A DNA stretch of 64,000 nt from CAG-882 sp050874385 (GTDB lineage Bacteria > Bacillota > Clostridia > Lachnospirales > Lachnospiraceae). The position numbers were made by a program, and so were the translations under genes. The stretch is from positions 1-64,000 of the forward strand of contig JBNMKO010000007.1 of assembly GCA_050874385.1 (NCBI GenBank), given 5' to 3'. Positions 8,793-16,745 of the stretch are shown one piece after another; the first letter of the stretch is position 1, and each line of letters starts with the position of its first letter. The notes beneath the pieces are model-generated. The model saw only the letters and a list, made by a program, of their open reading frames with translations. It did not search any database and was not told the DNA's origin.

Positions 8793-9270
8793 CAAAAAGC
8801 AAGCTAGAAAGAGCAGTTGTGGGTAGAGATAATGAAAATGTGAGAAAAATACCCACAGACAGCCAAAAAAGCAAGCTAGAAAGGGCAGCTGTGGGTAGAG
8901 ATAATGAAAATGCAAGAAAAATACCCACAGGCAGCCAAAAAATCAAGCTAAGAGGAGAAGCTGTGTGGTAGTTGTGGGTAGAGATAATGAAAATGCAAGA
9001 AAAATACCCACAAACAGCCAAAAAATCAAGCTAAGAGGAGAAGCTGTGTGGTAGTTGTGGGTAGAGATAATGAAAATGCAAGAAAAATACCCACAGGCAG
9101 TCAAAAAAGCAAGCTAAAAAGAATAGTTGTGGGTAGAGATAATGAAAATGCAAGAAAAATACCCACAGGCAGCCAAAAAATCAAGCTAAGAGGAGAAGCT
9201 GTGTGGTAGTTGTGGGTAGAGATGACGAAAATGTGTGGAAAATACCCACAAGGCAGCCTAAAAATCAAGT
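8791..9270. repeat. Array of six palindromic 40-base units
   Basis: Six copies run from TGTGGGTA to TACCCACA, each exactly 40 bases: 8818-8857, 8890-8929, 8973-9012, 9056-9095, 9128-9167 and 9211-9250. The 8-base arms are perfect inverted repeats in every copy around a 24-base A-rich middle. Copy starts are 72, 83, 83, 72 and 83 bases apart, because spacers come in a 32-base and a 43-base form. Spacers share CAGCCAAAAAA and CAAGCTA. The array fills almost the whole gap between the kinase fusion and trmB. No function is recognised. Confidence 0.9.
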
Positions 9271-9311
9271 TAAAATTAGAAAATCATATAAAATTAAGGA
9301 GAGAAAATAAC

Positions 9312-9950
9312 ATGAGACTTAGAAATGTTCCGGGTGCGAGAGAGGCAATGATTGAGAGTGAATATACGGTGAATGAGCCGAAAGAGTACAAGGGAAGATG
9401 GAGTGAGCTGTTTGGAAATGACCACCCGATTAGAATAGAGGTGGGCATGGGAAAGGGCAGATTTATCATGCAGCTTGCCGCAGAAAATCCTGACATAAAT
9501 TATGTTGGAATTGAGAAGTATTCAAGTGTGCTCATCCGCGCTCTTGAAAAGCAGGAGGAAGCGAAGCTTCCGAACATAATTTTTATCAGAATGGATGCGG
9601 AGGAGATTGCGGATGTGTTCGGCAAAGGCGAGGTTGACCGCATATATCTGAATTTTTCCGACCCATGGCCTAAGGACAGACATGCAAAGAGACGACTCAC
9701 ATCCAGACAGTTCCTCGCGCGCTACAACGAGATATTAAAGAAGGATGGCCAGATAGAGTTCAAGACGGACAACAGGGTTCTGTTCGATTTCTCCGTTGAG
9801 GAGGTTGAGCCGGCAGGCTGGCACATAAAGGAGTTGACATACGACCTTCACAATGACGAGAAGATGAATGAGGGGAATATCATGACCGAGTATGAGGAGA
9901 GATTTTCGGGGATGGGGACACCTATCAATAAGATGATTATAATAAGATAG
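9312..9950 (+). CDS. trmB: tRNA (guanine-N7-)-methyltransferase TrmB
   Basis: 212 residues. It makes m7G46 in the tRNA variable loop from S-adenosylmethionine. The SAM-binding strand and loop are I-E-V-G-M-G-K-G-R-F, and the family signature DPWPKDRHAKRRL is intact. ATG 9312 is chosen because AAGGAGAG lies just before it and the N-terminus MRLRNVPGA is family-like. An open frame extends upstream to 9210, but only through the last palindromic unit. Confidence 0.95.
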   Translation: MRLRNVPGAREAMIESEYTVNEPKEYKGRWSELFGNDHPIRIEVGMGKGRFIMQLAAENPDINYVGIEKYSSVLIRALEKQEEAKLPNIIFIRMDAEEIADVFGKGEVDRIYLNFSDPWPKDRHAKRRLTSRQFLARYNEILKKDGQIEFKTDNRVLFDFSVEEVEPAGWHIKELTYDLHNDEKMNEGNIMTEYEERFSGMGTPINKMIIIR

Positions 9951-10284
9951 TTAACGGTCACATAACATTAAGGTGTGTGGCTTTAGCTGAATAGTTCACT
10001 AGACTAAGTGTTTATGGATAGCTTATACATGTTTATAAATTTGACAGCAAAGTTCAAGATTAGTTATAAGAATAGATTGATGTTAAGCTATTGGAGGAAT
10101 GTTGTCAGCAATGTTAGGTTATAAGAATATATTGTGTCAGTATTAATTTAAGAATGGATTGATATCAGTTAGAAGCTAAAGAAATACCGTGGATAGTAGT
10201 TACATGGTGGATTTCAGGCACTTTTTGTACTAATAAGCATATAATAAAGTAAGCTGGTCAGTTCGTGAAATGGTGATATTTTTC
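9951..10284. other. Intergenic region with short degenerate repeats
   Basis: No gene was found. Three loosely related stretches containing TAAGAAT-(a/g)-(g/t)ATTG occur near 10070, 10126 and 10150, suggesting decayed short repeats. The remainder is AT-rich and without a clear promoter. Confidence 0.3.
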
Positions 10285-10434
10285 ATGGGTATGGGTAAGG
10301 GGTATGAGAGAAAAATGAGGTGCTTTGCATACAGGCACAAAAAGCTCAACAAGCGTCTGTGTCAATTAAAAAAGTCGCTTGATGAGCTTGCCGAGGCACT
10401 CGGGTGCGGAAAAGAAAAAAAGAAGTGCAAGTGA
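10285..10434 (+). CDS. Small basic Cys-containing ORF (hypothetical)
   Basis: A short frame of 49 codons from ATG 10285, or 39 from ATG 10315, ends at TGA 10432-10434. AAGGGG at 10297-10302 would serve the ATG at 10315 with a rather long gap of 12 bases. The product is basic with three or four cysteines and an amphipathic Leu/Lys segment (LKKSLDELAEALG) suggesting a helix. The family was not recognised. It stands alone before the hairpin cluster, so it could be a genuine small protein or chance. Confidence 0.3.
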   Translation: MGMGKGYERKMRCFAYRHKKLNKRLCQLKKSLDELAEALGCGKEKKKCK

Positions 10435-10471
10435 TTGTGCATAAGCTGTATGGTGGGCACTTTAACCAAAT

Positions 10472-10613
10472 CAAGTAAGTCCCCTGCTTCAATTGCGAAG
10501 AATAATAAGCAGGGGACTTGCTTGTATCAGGAGGGGTATAAGCCCTCCTGATAAACTGCGAAGCAGTTATTTGGTTATGAGCAAGTAGCGAAGCGGATTG
10601 CGAATATCCGCTT
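10472..10613. repeat. Cluster of four consecutive hairpins (structured extragenic element)
   Basis: Four inverted repeats follow one another: an 18-base arm pair with one mismatch (10472-10489 with 10507-10524, core AAGTCCCCTGCTT), ATCAGGAGGG with CCCTCCTGAT (10526-10535, 10543-10552), AACTGC-GAA-GCAGTT (10554-10568), and AAGCGGAT with ATCCGCTT (10591-10598, 10606-10613). The word GCGAA recurs in several loops. None is followed by a proper T-run on the plus strand. It may be a repetitive extragenic element or a structured RNA, and could also end transcription of the converging aldehyde dehydrogenase gene. Confidence 0.7.
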
Positions 10614-10677
10614 GACAAATAAGTTTTGCATGTATGCCCATTTTGTGGTTAAAATAGATACTTTTGGTTTTGGCATT

Positions 10678-12057
10678 CTACTTGAGAAACATTCGTATCA
10701 ATTTGTCCATAAATGTGCTGTAGGGCTGGTAGCGCATAGGCAGGTCGAGCCATGTCTTTTTGTCGACGATGCTCTTTTTGTGGGTGAAGGTGTCAAAGCC
10801 GTCGCGCCCGTGGTATGAGCCCATTCCGCTGCCGCCGACACCGCCAAATCCCATGTTCGAGGTGGCAAGGTGGATTATGGTGTCGTTCACACAGCCGCCG
10901 CCAAAGCTTATGCGCGAGGTGATTTTTTGAGCAAGCGCTTTGCTTCCCGTAAAAATGTATAGTGCAAGCGGGTGGTCTAGGTTGTCAATCTGCCTAATCA
11001 TGGCGTTGATGTTGTCGTAAGGGATTACGGGAAGGACGGGGCCGAATATCTCCTCCAGCATTACCGCGTCGTCGTAGGTCACATCGCGCATTATGGCGGG
11101 TTCTATGCGCAGAGATTTAGCGTCAAAATCGCCTCCAAACACAAGTTTCTTCTTATCTATAAGTCCGAGAATACGGTTAAAATGCTTCTCGTTTATTATC
11201 TTTCCGTAGTCAGGATTTTCAAGCGGCTTTGCGCCGAATTGTCTTATAATCTCTTGCTTTAGATATCCCAAGAACTTTTCATATACGCTCTTATGACAGA
11301 GAACATAGTCTGGTGCAACGCAGGTCTGACCGCAGTTTAAATATTTGCCGAATACTATGCGCCTTGCGGCGAGCTTTAGATTGGCATCAGAAGCCACGAT
11401 ACAAGGACTTTTTCCGCCGAGCTCAAGCGTGACAGGTGTGAGGTGTTCGGCGGCATGGCGCATGACCTCTTTGCCGACGGCTTTGCTGCCTGTGAAAAAA
11501 ATGTAGTCGAAGTCGGCATCGAGAAGGCTGGTGTTCTCAGCGCGCCCTCCGGTCACAACAGCGACATATTCGGGTGGAAAACACTCGGAAATTATTTTTG
11601 CGATAACATCGCTTGTAGCCGGGGAATATGCGCTCGGTTTTAAAATGGCGGTGTTGCCCGCCGCAATCGCGTCCACAAGTGGCTCCATAGTGAGCAGAAA
11701 CGGGTAATTCCACGGGCTCATAATAAGGACATTTCCGTAAGGCGACGGCTTTACATAGCTTCTCGCGGCAAACTGGGCGAGCGGTGTCGCTACGGTGCGC
11801 TCGCGCATAAAACTTTTTACATGGGAGAGCATGTAGTCTATTTCGCCAAGTGTGAGACCGACCTCGCACATATAGCTCTCCTGTGCGCTTTTTCCGAGGT
11901 CGGATTTCAATGCCGCCATGATGTCGGGCTCGTATGTCTTGATGGCCTTTTTCAATTTTTTTAGCGCATTTATCCTGTAATGTGAACTTAGTGTGGCTCC
12001 TGTCGCAAAAAAACGGCGCTGGGATTTTAATAGTTTCCGGATTTCGGAACTTGTCAT
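10678..12057 (-). CDS. NAD(P)-dependent aldehyde dehydrogenase
   Basis: 459 residues, the length of class 3 / fatty-aldehyde type enzymes. The cofactor-side motif SPWNYPF is at about 114-120, the general base Glu is in LELGGKSP (E212), the catalytic Cys is in GQTCV (C246), and EEIFGPVLPV follows. It should oxidise an aldehyde to the acid through a thioester intermediate in the cytoplasm. The C-terminus has a basic hydrophobic tail (FMDKLIRMFLK) that might touch the membrane, as in fatty aldehyde dehydrogenases. ATG 12057 follows AAGAGGT. It is a single gene and the substrate is not evident. Confidence 0.9.
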   Translation of the reverse strand: MTSSEIRKLLKSQRRFFATGATLSSHYRINALKKLKKAIKTYEPDIMAALKSDLGKSAQESYMCEVGLTLGEIDYMLSHVKSFMRERTVATPLAQFAARSYVKPSPYGNVLIMSPWNYPFLLTMEPLVDAIAAGNTAILKPSAYSPATSDVIAKIISECFPPEYVAVVTGGRAENTSLLDADFDYIFFTGSKAVGKEVMRHAAEHLTPVTLELGGKSPCIVASDANLKLAARRIVFGKYLNCGQTCVAPDYVLCHKSVYEKFLGYLKQEIIRQFGAKPLENPDYGKIINEKHFNRILGLIDKKKLVFGGDFDAKSLRIEPAIMRDVTYDDAVMLEEIFGPVLPVIPYDNINAMIRQIDNLDHPLALYIFTGSKALAQKITSRISFGGGCVNDTIIHLATSNMGFGGVGGSGMGSYHGRDGFDTFTHKKSIVDKKTWLDLPMRYQPYSTFMDKLIRMFLK

Positions 12058-12475
12058 AATAAACCTCTTTTCTTGAATTTGATAATTGGAATTTTTATAA
12101 TTATGTCATTTTAAAATTATGTAATTTTAATGGCTGATGTTATGCGTGTATGTAAATAAATATGTGAAATTGTATGCTTTTTAAGCAATAGATGTGCTAT
12201 CATAATTACTTGTAATTTATACTTATAAATAACAATTATAGCCATTTTACAAATTAATGCACCTCATATTTAATATTTAGAAAGATGAGAGCTATATGGA
12301 ATTGCTGTAATTGTATCTAATATCTCCAAATATTGGAAATATGATACATAAATTATTTTTGACAAAAATTTCCCCACGTCGTTGACTTATCTTCCCTAAA
12401 AGCTCACAATATACAGGAAAATACACAGGGTTAAAATGCAGGCGATAGGCGTTTTGGCCCGGAATGGAGATTTTT
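12058..12475. other. AT-rich divergent intergenic region
   Basis: About 418 bases between the aldehyde dehydrogenase (minus) and the unknown protein (plus). It is rich in A/T runs. TTGACA at 12359 and TTGACT at 12382 are possible -35 boxes, but no well-spaced -10 was found. No RNA gene or repeat was recognised. Confidence 0.3.
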
Positions 12476-13264
12476 ATGATAACGAGAAAGCATTATATGG
12501 CACAGCTTAAAGGTGAGTTTGTGCAGAATGGTGAAGGAAACAAGAAGGTGGAGGAGCTTGCAGGCGAGTGCAAAAAGACAGCACAGCAGCTTATCGACGA
12601 GGGAAAGCTTCTCACGGTGGCACTGTATCATTACAGAAATATGCTCTTTTTGTATTATGAGGAGGTAGAGGAACGTTTGGATGTGCAGGCTGATATTTAC
12701 GGCATTGAAAGAGGAAAGCGAATACCCGAGGTAGAAGCCGGTTTTGATGTACAGGTTGATATCAGGAAGCAGGAATGTGGCACAGAAATTGGCGAAGAAA
12801 TCACCCCGGATATGTTTATGGGCGCACTTGATGAGGTGCTTGAGAGTTGGCCAAAGGATGGCGAGGTGGTAAACTGGATGAAAATGTTTCATATTTACTA
12901 TCACAATGTGCCAAAGAGCGTAGAGCAGTGGCAGCAGGACAGGCATCCGGAGCACAGAAGGGGAAGAATAGCAAAGCTTCGCGAGGACAAGCTGTTCGAG
13001 TATGTATGCCATCATGTGGCGATTGTCAATGAAGGGCTGCTCACGGGCGACAAGTACCAGTCGATAGCGTTGTACGGCGACATGCTGTTCTCATATTTTG
13101 AGGAGCCAAAGAAGTTTGTGAATATAAAAGAGGATTATGAGCATGAGTCGCAGGCGATAAAGGATTGGCTCGCCGTCGACCCGGAGAGTCATTTTATACC
13201 GTTCCCGGAGGCTGACGGGGCGAACTTCTATATCATACCTGAATATTTTTCAATCGGGAAATAG
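12476..13264 (+). CDS. Unrecognised cytoplasmic protein
   Basis: 262 residues from ATG 12476, which has GGAG 6 bases upstream; an in-frame ATG at 12464 lies in front of that site. There is no signal peptide or membrane helix. The composition is acidic, with many aromatic residues, and largely helical in appearance (for example FLYYEEVEERLDV, EQWQQDRHPEHRRGR). No catalytic motif or known family was recognised. It is flanked by an aldehyde dehydrogenase and tRNA genes, neither of which suggests a role. The frame is clearly coding by length and by the third-position pattern. Confidence 0.7.
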   Translation: MITRKHYMAQLKGEFVQNGEGNKKVEELAGECKKTAQQLIDEGKLLTVALYHYRNMLFLYYEEVEERLDVQADIYGIERGKRIPEVEAGFDVQVDIRKQECGTEIGEEITPDMFMGALDEVLESWPKDGEVVNWMKMFHIYYHNVPKSVEQWQQDRHPEHRRGRIAKLREDKLFEYVCHHVAIVNEGLLTGDKYQSIALYGDMLFSYFEEPKKFVNIKEDYEHESQAIKDWLAVDPESHFIPFPEADGANFYIIPEYFSIGK

Positions 13265-13267
13265 TGT

Positions 13268-13295
13268 GAAAAAAATATGGGCTGAAAAAGCCCAT
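13268..13295 (-). terminator. Second terminator of the tRNA-Lys unit
   Basis: ATGGGCT (13277-13283) and AGCCCAT (13289-13295) form a hairpin. On the minus strand it is followed by a run of T residues (13276-13269). On the plus strand there is no T-run, so it serves the tRNA transcript. Confidence 0.6.
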
Positions 13296-13303
13296 GAAAG
13301 CAT

Positions 13304-13344
13304 AAAAAAAGCACCAACCCCGCAATTATCTACAAGACTGGTAC
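13304..13344 (-). terminator. Terminator downstream of the distal tRNA-Lys
   Basis: On the minus strand GTACCA (13344-13339) pairs with TGGTGC (13316-13311, one G-U pair), followed by seven T residues. A homologous structure follows the other tRNA copy. Confidence 0.55.
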
Positions 13345-13350
13345 CTTTAG

Positions 13351-13423
13351 TGCGCGATCAGGGGTTCGAACCCTGGACACCCTGATTAAGAGTCAGGTGC
13401 TCTACCAACTGAGCTAATCGCGC
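13351..13423 (-). tRNA. tRNA-Lys (anticodon CUU), distal copy
   Basis: A 73-base cloverleaf on the minus strand. The acceptor arm GCGCGAT pairs with ATCGCGC, the D-arm is GCTC/GAGC, the anticodon arm CCTGA/TCAGG holds loop CTCTTAA with anticodon CTT, and the T-arm CAGGG/CCCTG encloses TTCGAAC. The discriminator is A and CCA is not encoded. It is identical over its whole length to the copy at 13477-13549. Confidence 0.97.
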
Positions 13424-13430
13424 TTGTCTT

Positions 13431-13470
13431 AAAAAAGTACCAACCCCACAGTCGTCTGTAAAACTGGTAC
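13431..13470 (-). terminator. Terminator-like hairpin between the two tRNA-Lys genes
   Basis: On the minus strand GTACCA (13470-13465) pairs with TGGTAC (13442-13437), followed by six T residues. It is the duplicated equivalent of the structure at 13304-13344. If strong, it would limit expression of the distal tRNA, which has no promoter of its own in sight. Confidence 0.55.
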
Positions 13471-13476
13471 CTTTAA

Positions 13477-13549
13477 TGCGCGATCAGGGGTTCGAACCCT
13501 GGACACCCTGATTAAGAGTCAGGTGCTCTACCAACTGAGCTAATCGCGC
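13477..13549 (-). tRNA. tRNA-Lys (anticodon CUU), promoter-proximal copy
   Basis: Same 73-base cloverleaf as the copy at 13351-13423, with no base difference. The two copies are 126 bases apart start to start, and the flanking sequences are also similar, pointing to tandem duplication of a tRNA-plus-terminator unit. Confidence 0.97.
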
Positions 13550-13587
13550 ACATTAATTTTTGTTGTGACGTTTTCGACACAAACATT

Positions 13588-13615
13588 ATTATACACATGC
13601 GGAGAAAAAATGCAA
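13588..13615 (-). promoter_or_regulatory. Promoter of the tRNA-Lys pair
   Basis: On the minus strand TTGCAT (13615-13610) and TATAAT (13593-13588) are 16 bases apart and end about 39 bases before the first tRNA. Confidence 0.55.
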
Positions 13616-13705
13616 GCTTTTTTTTCATAATTTTTTAAAATTTTGACAAAAAATTTTTTAAAAGTCCAAAACCCCTTGAAAATAAAGGAAAAATTGTAAT
13701 CATAC

Positions 13706-13734
13706 TTGCTTAAATTTTTTTTAGAGAGTATACT
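13706..13734 (+). promoter_or_regulatory. Probable promoter of the AI-2E-family gene
   Basis: TTGCTT (13706-13711) and TATACT (13729-13734) are separated by exactly 17 bases. The gene starts at 13947, giving a leader of roughly 200 bases in which no known riboswitch was recognised. The surrounding 13,551-13,946 stretch is very AT-rich and otherwise empty. Confidence 0.45.
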
Positions 13735-13946
13735 AAAAAAGTGTCTTCAAAAGAAAAAGATAGAAGAGTACGAACTGTATATTACCATAGAATTTTGTTC
13801 GGAAATAATATTTAAATCAGAAAAATACGCTTATTAATGTACTCTTTTCGTAACAGTCTGGTATATCTGAACCATTACGAAAGGCAAAATTGGCGTTTTT
13901 CAATACTATTAAGTCATTGCAAAGCAGTGATACGGAGGATTTTTTA

Positions 13947-15380
13947 ATGAAAAAAAAGGGCAGGACACAATACCAAAAGACTGCATCAGGGCGGGCAGGA
14001 ACCCAAACCGGCAATGCAGCCGCACACAACAGCCAGTCAGAACAAGAAAATGCTGCGAGGCAGAACAAAAAGCCTGTTGACGATACCGTGGCACATAGCA
14101 GTAGCACAGCACAACAGCATAGCACGGCAGATGATACCACATTTGATTATAATGCGGATGCGCGCTACGAGAACGAACAAGGCTCCAACACGAGCCGGAA
14201 ATTCGGCACAACCCCGAAGTTCTCATGGAATAAGAAATATCTCACGATATGCCTTTACGCGATACTTGTGGTGCTTGCAAGTGTGCTTATAATAAAGGCG
14301 GTAATCGACTGGGACAATGTGGCAAGCCATATAAGCGCGTCGCTTACGGTGCTCTCACCGTTTTTGTGGGGTGCGTTTATAGCTTTCCTCATAAATCCGC
14401 TTGTCAAGTTTTTTGATAATAAAATATTTGGCAGGATAAAACCGTTAAAGCAGCATGAGAAGCCGAGGAAGATACTCTCACTTCTTATCTCGTATCTTTT
14501 GGTCATATTCCTGGTGGTAATCATATTTGTATATTTGCTGCCGCAGATAGGCACGAGCCTCACCGAGATTGTAAATCAGGTTCCGTCATGGATTTCACAG
14601 GTAAATGACAGCCTTTTGAAGTTTGAGAAGGAGCATCCGGATTTTGATTACGACATGGTGAACGATTTCTTCAACAGCATCACACCGCAGCTCATGGATT
14701 TTTCCAAGAATGTGGTCACAAATGTCGTGCCAATGATATTTACAACCTCCATATCGGTTGTGAAGGGACTGTTAAACGTCCTCATTGCGTTTATTGTCAG
14801 CGTATATATGGTTTCTGACAAAAAGCTTCTCAAAAGAGGCTTTAAGAGGGTTCTATACAGTGTTGCCCCGGAGAGAACAGGCGACAAGATTATGGAGACG
14901 CTGCGCGAGTGTTACCACATTTTCAGCCAGTTCGTGCTCGGAAAAACGGTTGACTCACTTATAATAGGATTTATTTGCTTTTTCGCAATGACCATATTGA
15001 AGCTTCCGTTCACCCCGATTGTCAGTGTCATAGTCGGAATAACAAATATGATACCTTATTTTGGACCGTTCATCGGTGCAGTTCCGGGAGTTGTGCTGAT
15101 ACTTATGGTCGACCCGATAAAGGCAATCATATTTACGGTGCTTATCGTTGTAATCCAGCAGTTTGACGGACTCTATCTCGGGCCTAGAATACTCGGCGAG
15201 ACGGTGGGACTAAGACCACTGTGGATAATATTTGCGATTACAGTCGGCGGAAGCATCGGCGGCGTTGTGGGAATGTTCCTCGGTGTGCCGGTTGTGGCTG
15301 TGATTGCCTACCTTATGGACAGACTTTTAAATAAGCTTGTGCGCAAGAAAAATGTTGATATTAGTGGGAAAATAGATTAA
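13947..15380 (+). CDS. AI-2E family (PerM/DUF20-type) membrane permease
   Basis: 477 residues. A polar, Gln/Ala/Asn-rich cytoplasmic stretch of about 95 residues comes first, then several membrane helices. The arrangement is that of the AI-2E exporter family: early paired helices, a soluble section rich in amphipathic segments (VPSWISQVNDSLLKF), then late helices including PFTPIVSVIVGITNMIPYFGPFIGAVPG and a conserved YLGPRILG-like segment. Members move small solutes or ions, and the substrate here is not evident. ATG 13947 is chosen because GGAGG lies 11 bases upstream; the frame runs open further back only from a TTG. The long polar N-terminus is unusual for the family. Confidence 0.88.
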   Translation: MKKKGRTQYQKTASGRAGTQTGNAAAHNSQSEQENAARQNKKPVDDTVAHSSSTAQQHSTADDTTFDYNADARYENEQGSNTSRKFGTTPKFSWNKKYLTICLYAILVVLASVLIIKAVIDWDNVASHISASLTVLSPFLWGAFIAFLINPLVKFFDNKIFGRIKPLKQHEKPRKILSLLISYLLVIFLVVIIFVYLLPQIGTSLTEIVNQVPSWISQVNDSLLKFEKEHPDFDYDMVNDFFNSITPQLMDFSKNVVTNVVPMIFTTSISVVKGLLNVLIAFIVSVYMVSDKKLLKRGFKRVLYSVAPERTGDKIMETLRECYHIFSQFVLGKTVDSLIIGFICFFAMTILKLPFTPIVSVIVGITNMIPYFGPFIGAVPGVVLILMVDPIKAIIFTVLIVVIQQFDGLYLGPRILGETVGLRPLWIIFAITVGGSIGGVVGMFLGVPVVAVIAYLMDRLLNKLVRKKNVDISGKID

Positions 15381-15525
15381 AATTATATGAATGATGTCAT
15401 ATAGGTGGAAAATTCATATAAACATATCAAAAACGATAATAGATGAAGCCTATATTTGAAAGTAAAAATGAAAATGTAGAAAATATTATGATTACAACAT
15501 TACATTATAAGATATGGAGTAGTTT

Positions 15526-16692
15526 ATGAATATAGTGGTAGTTGGAACAGGCTATGTGGGGTTGTCGCTCGCTGTACTCCTCGCACGTCACAACCATGTG
15601 ACTGCCTGCGATATTGTAAAGGAAAAGGTTGAACTGATAAATAACAAAAAATCGCCGATAGCGGACAAGGAGATTGAGGAGTATCTTGTCACAAAGGAGC
15701 TTGACCTGACGGCGACAACGGATGCCACAGGGGCATATATGACGGCAGACTATATAATAATAGCCACGCCGACAAACTATGATGAGGACAGAAACTATTT
15801 TGACACAAGCTCGGTTGAGAGCGTTATTCGTGCTGTAAAGGAGTCTGGGACAAATGCGGTTATGGTTGTAAAATCGACAATACCTGTAGGATTTATAGCT
15901 GATATGAAGGAAAGATATGCCATAGACAACATAATGTTCTCACCTGAGTTTTTGAGGGAGGGAAGGGCGCTCTATGACAACCTTTACCCATCGCGTATTG
16001 TTGTGGGCGAGGATTCAGACCGCGCCAGAGTATTTGCAGGACTTCTCTTAGAGGGAGCCAAGAAGAAGGATGTGCCTGTGCTGTACACGGGTGCTACGGA
16101 GGCGGAGGCGATTAAGCTTTTTGCCAACACCTACCTTGCGATGAGAGTTGCGTATTTTAATGAGCTTGACACATATGCTCAGACAAAAGGTATTGACGCA
16201 AAGCAGATAATCGACGGCATAAGCCTTGACCCGCGAATAGGCACACACTACAACAATCCTTCTTTCGGCTACGGCGGCTACTGTCTTCCAAAGGACACAA
16301 AGCAGCTTCGCGCCAACTATGAAGGCGTTCCAAATAATCTTATAGGTGCGATAGTCGACTCAAATTACACCAGAATGGATTTCATAGCGGATGAGATTAT
16401 GAAGAGAAGTCCAAAAACCGTCGGGATATATAGGCTTACAATGAAGACAGGCTCTGACAATTTCAGGCAGTCGGCGGTATTTGGTGTCATTGACAGACTT
16501 AGGAAAAAAGGTGTGGATATCATTGTGTATGAGCCTGTTGTTATAGAGAAAGAGTATTGCGGCATGCCGGTTGAGAATGACTTTGCAGTGTTTTCATCAC
16601 AGTCGGATGTGATTATTGCAAACCGCATGGACGATAAATTACAGCCCGTTGAGAGCAAGGTATATACAAGGGATATATTTAATAGGGACTAA
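15526..16692 (+). CDS. ugd: UDP-glucose 6-dehydrogenase (nucleotide-sugar dehydrogenase)
   Basis: 388 residues, the short form of the family. The NAD site is G-T-G-Y-V-G at 7-12, the STIPVG motif is at about 117-122, FSPEFLREG at 138-146, and the catalytic Cys in GYGGYCLPKDT is C253. It should oxidise UDP-glucose to UDP-glucuronate in two steps. It sits first in a plus-strand series with glf and an ABC exporter, so it probably feeds a uronic acid into the surface polymer. UDP-ManNAc or UDP-GlcNAc dehydrogenase activity is less likely, given the short size. No clear promoter was seen in 15,381-15,525. Confidence 0.9.
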   Translation: MNIVVVGTGYVGLSLAVLLARHNHVTACDIVKEKVELINNKKSPIADKEIEEYLVTKELDLTATTDATGAYMTADYIIIATPTNYDEDRNYFDTSSVESVIRAVKESGTNAVMVVKSTIPVGFIADMKERYAIDNIMFSPEFLREGRALYDNLYPSRIVVGEDSDRARVFAGLLLEGAKKKDVPVLYTGATEAEAIKLFANTYLAMRVAYFNELDTYAQTKGIDAKQIIDGISLDPRIGTHYNNPSFGYGGYCLPKDTKQLRANYEGVPNNLIGAIVDSNYTRMDFIADEIMKRSPKTVGIYRLTMKTGSDNFRQSAVFGVIDRLRKKGVDIIVYEPVVIEKEYCGMPVENDFAVFSSQSDVIIANRMDDKLQPVESKVYTRDIFNRD

Positions 16693-16745
16693 GTGATACA
16701 CAAAAATAATATTAATTGCGGAACAAACGCAAAGAAGGAGACGAT

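Noticed and set aside
8646..9021. Minus-strand open frames of 89 and 117 codons with repeating FSLSLPT-like peptides
   Set aside because: They are translations of the palindromic array, overlap the end of the kinase fusion gene, have no ribosome-binding site, and their peptide repeats follow the DNA repeat exactly.
8818..9250. Could the palindromic array be a CRISPR array?
   Set aside because: Spacers are themselves near-identical and of only two lengths, the units are palindromic, and no cas gene is present.
13437..13470. T-box or other regulatory leader next to the tRNA genes
   Set aside because: The conserved T-box bulge sequence is missing, and the hairpins are followed by T-runs on the tRNA strand, so terminators explain them.
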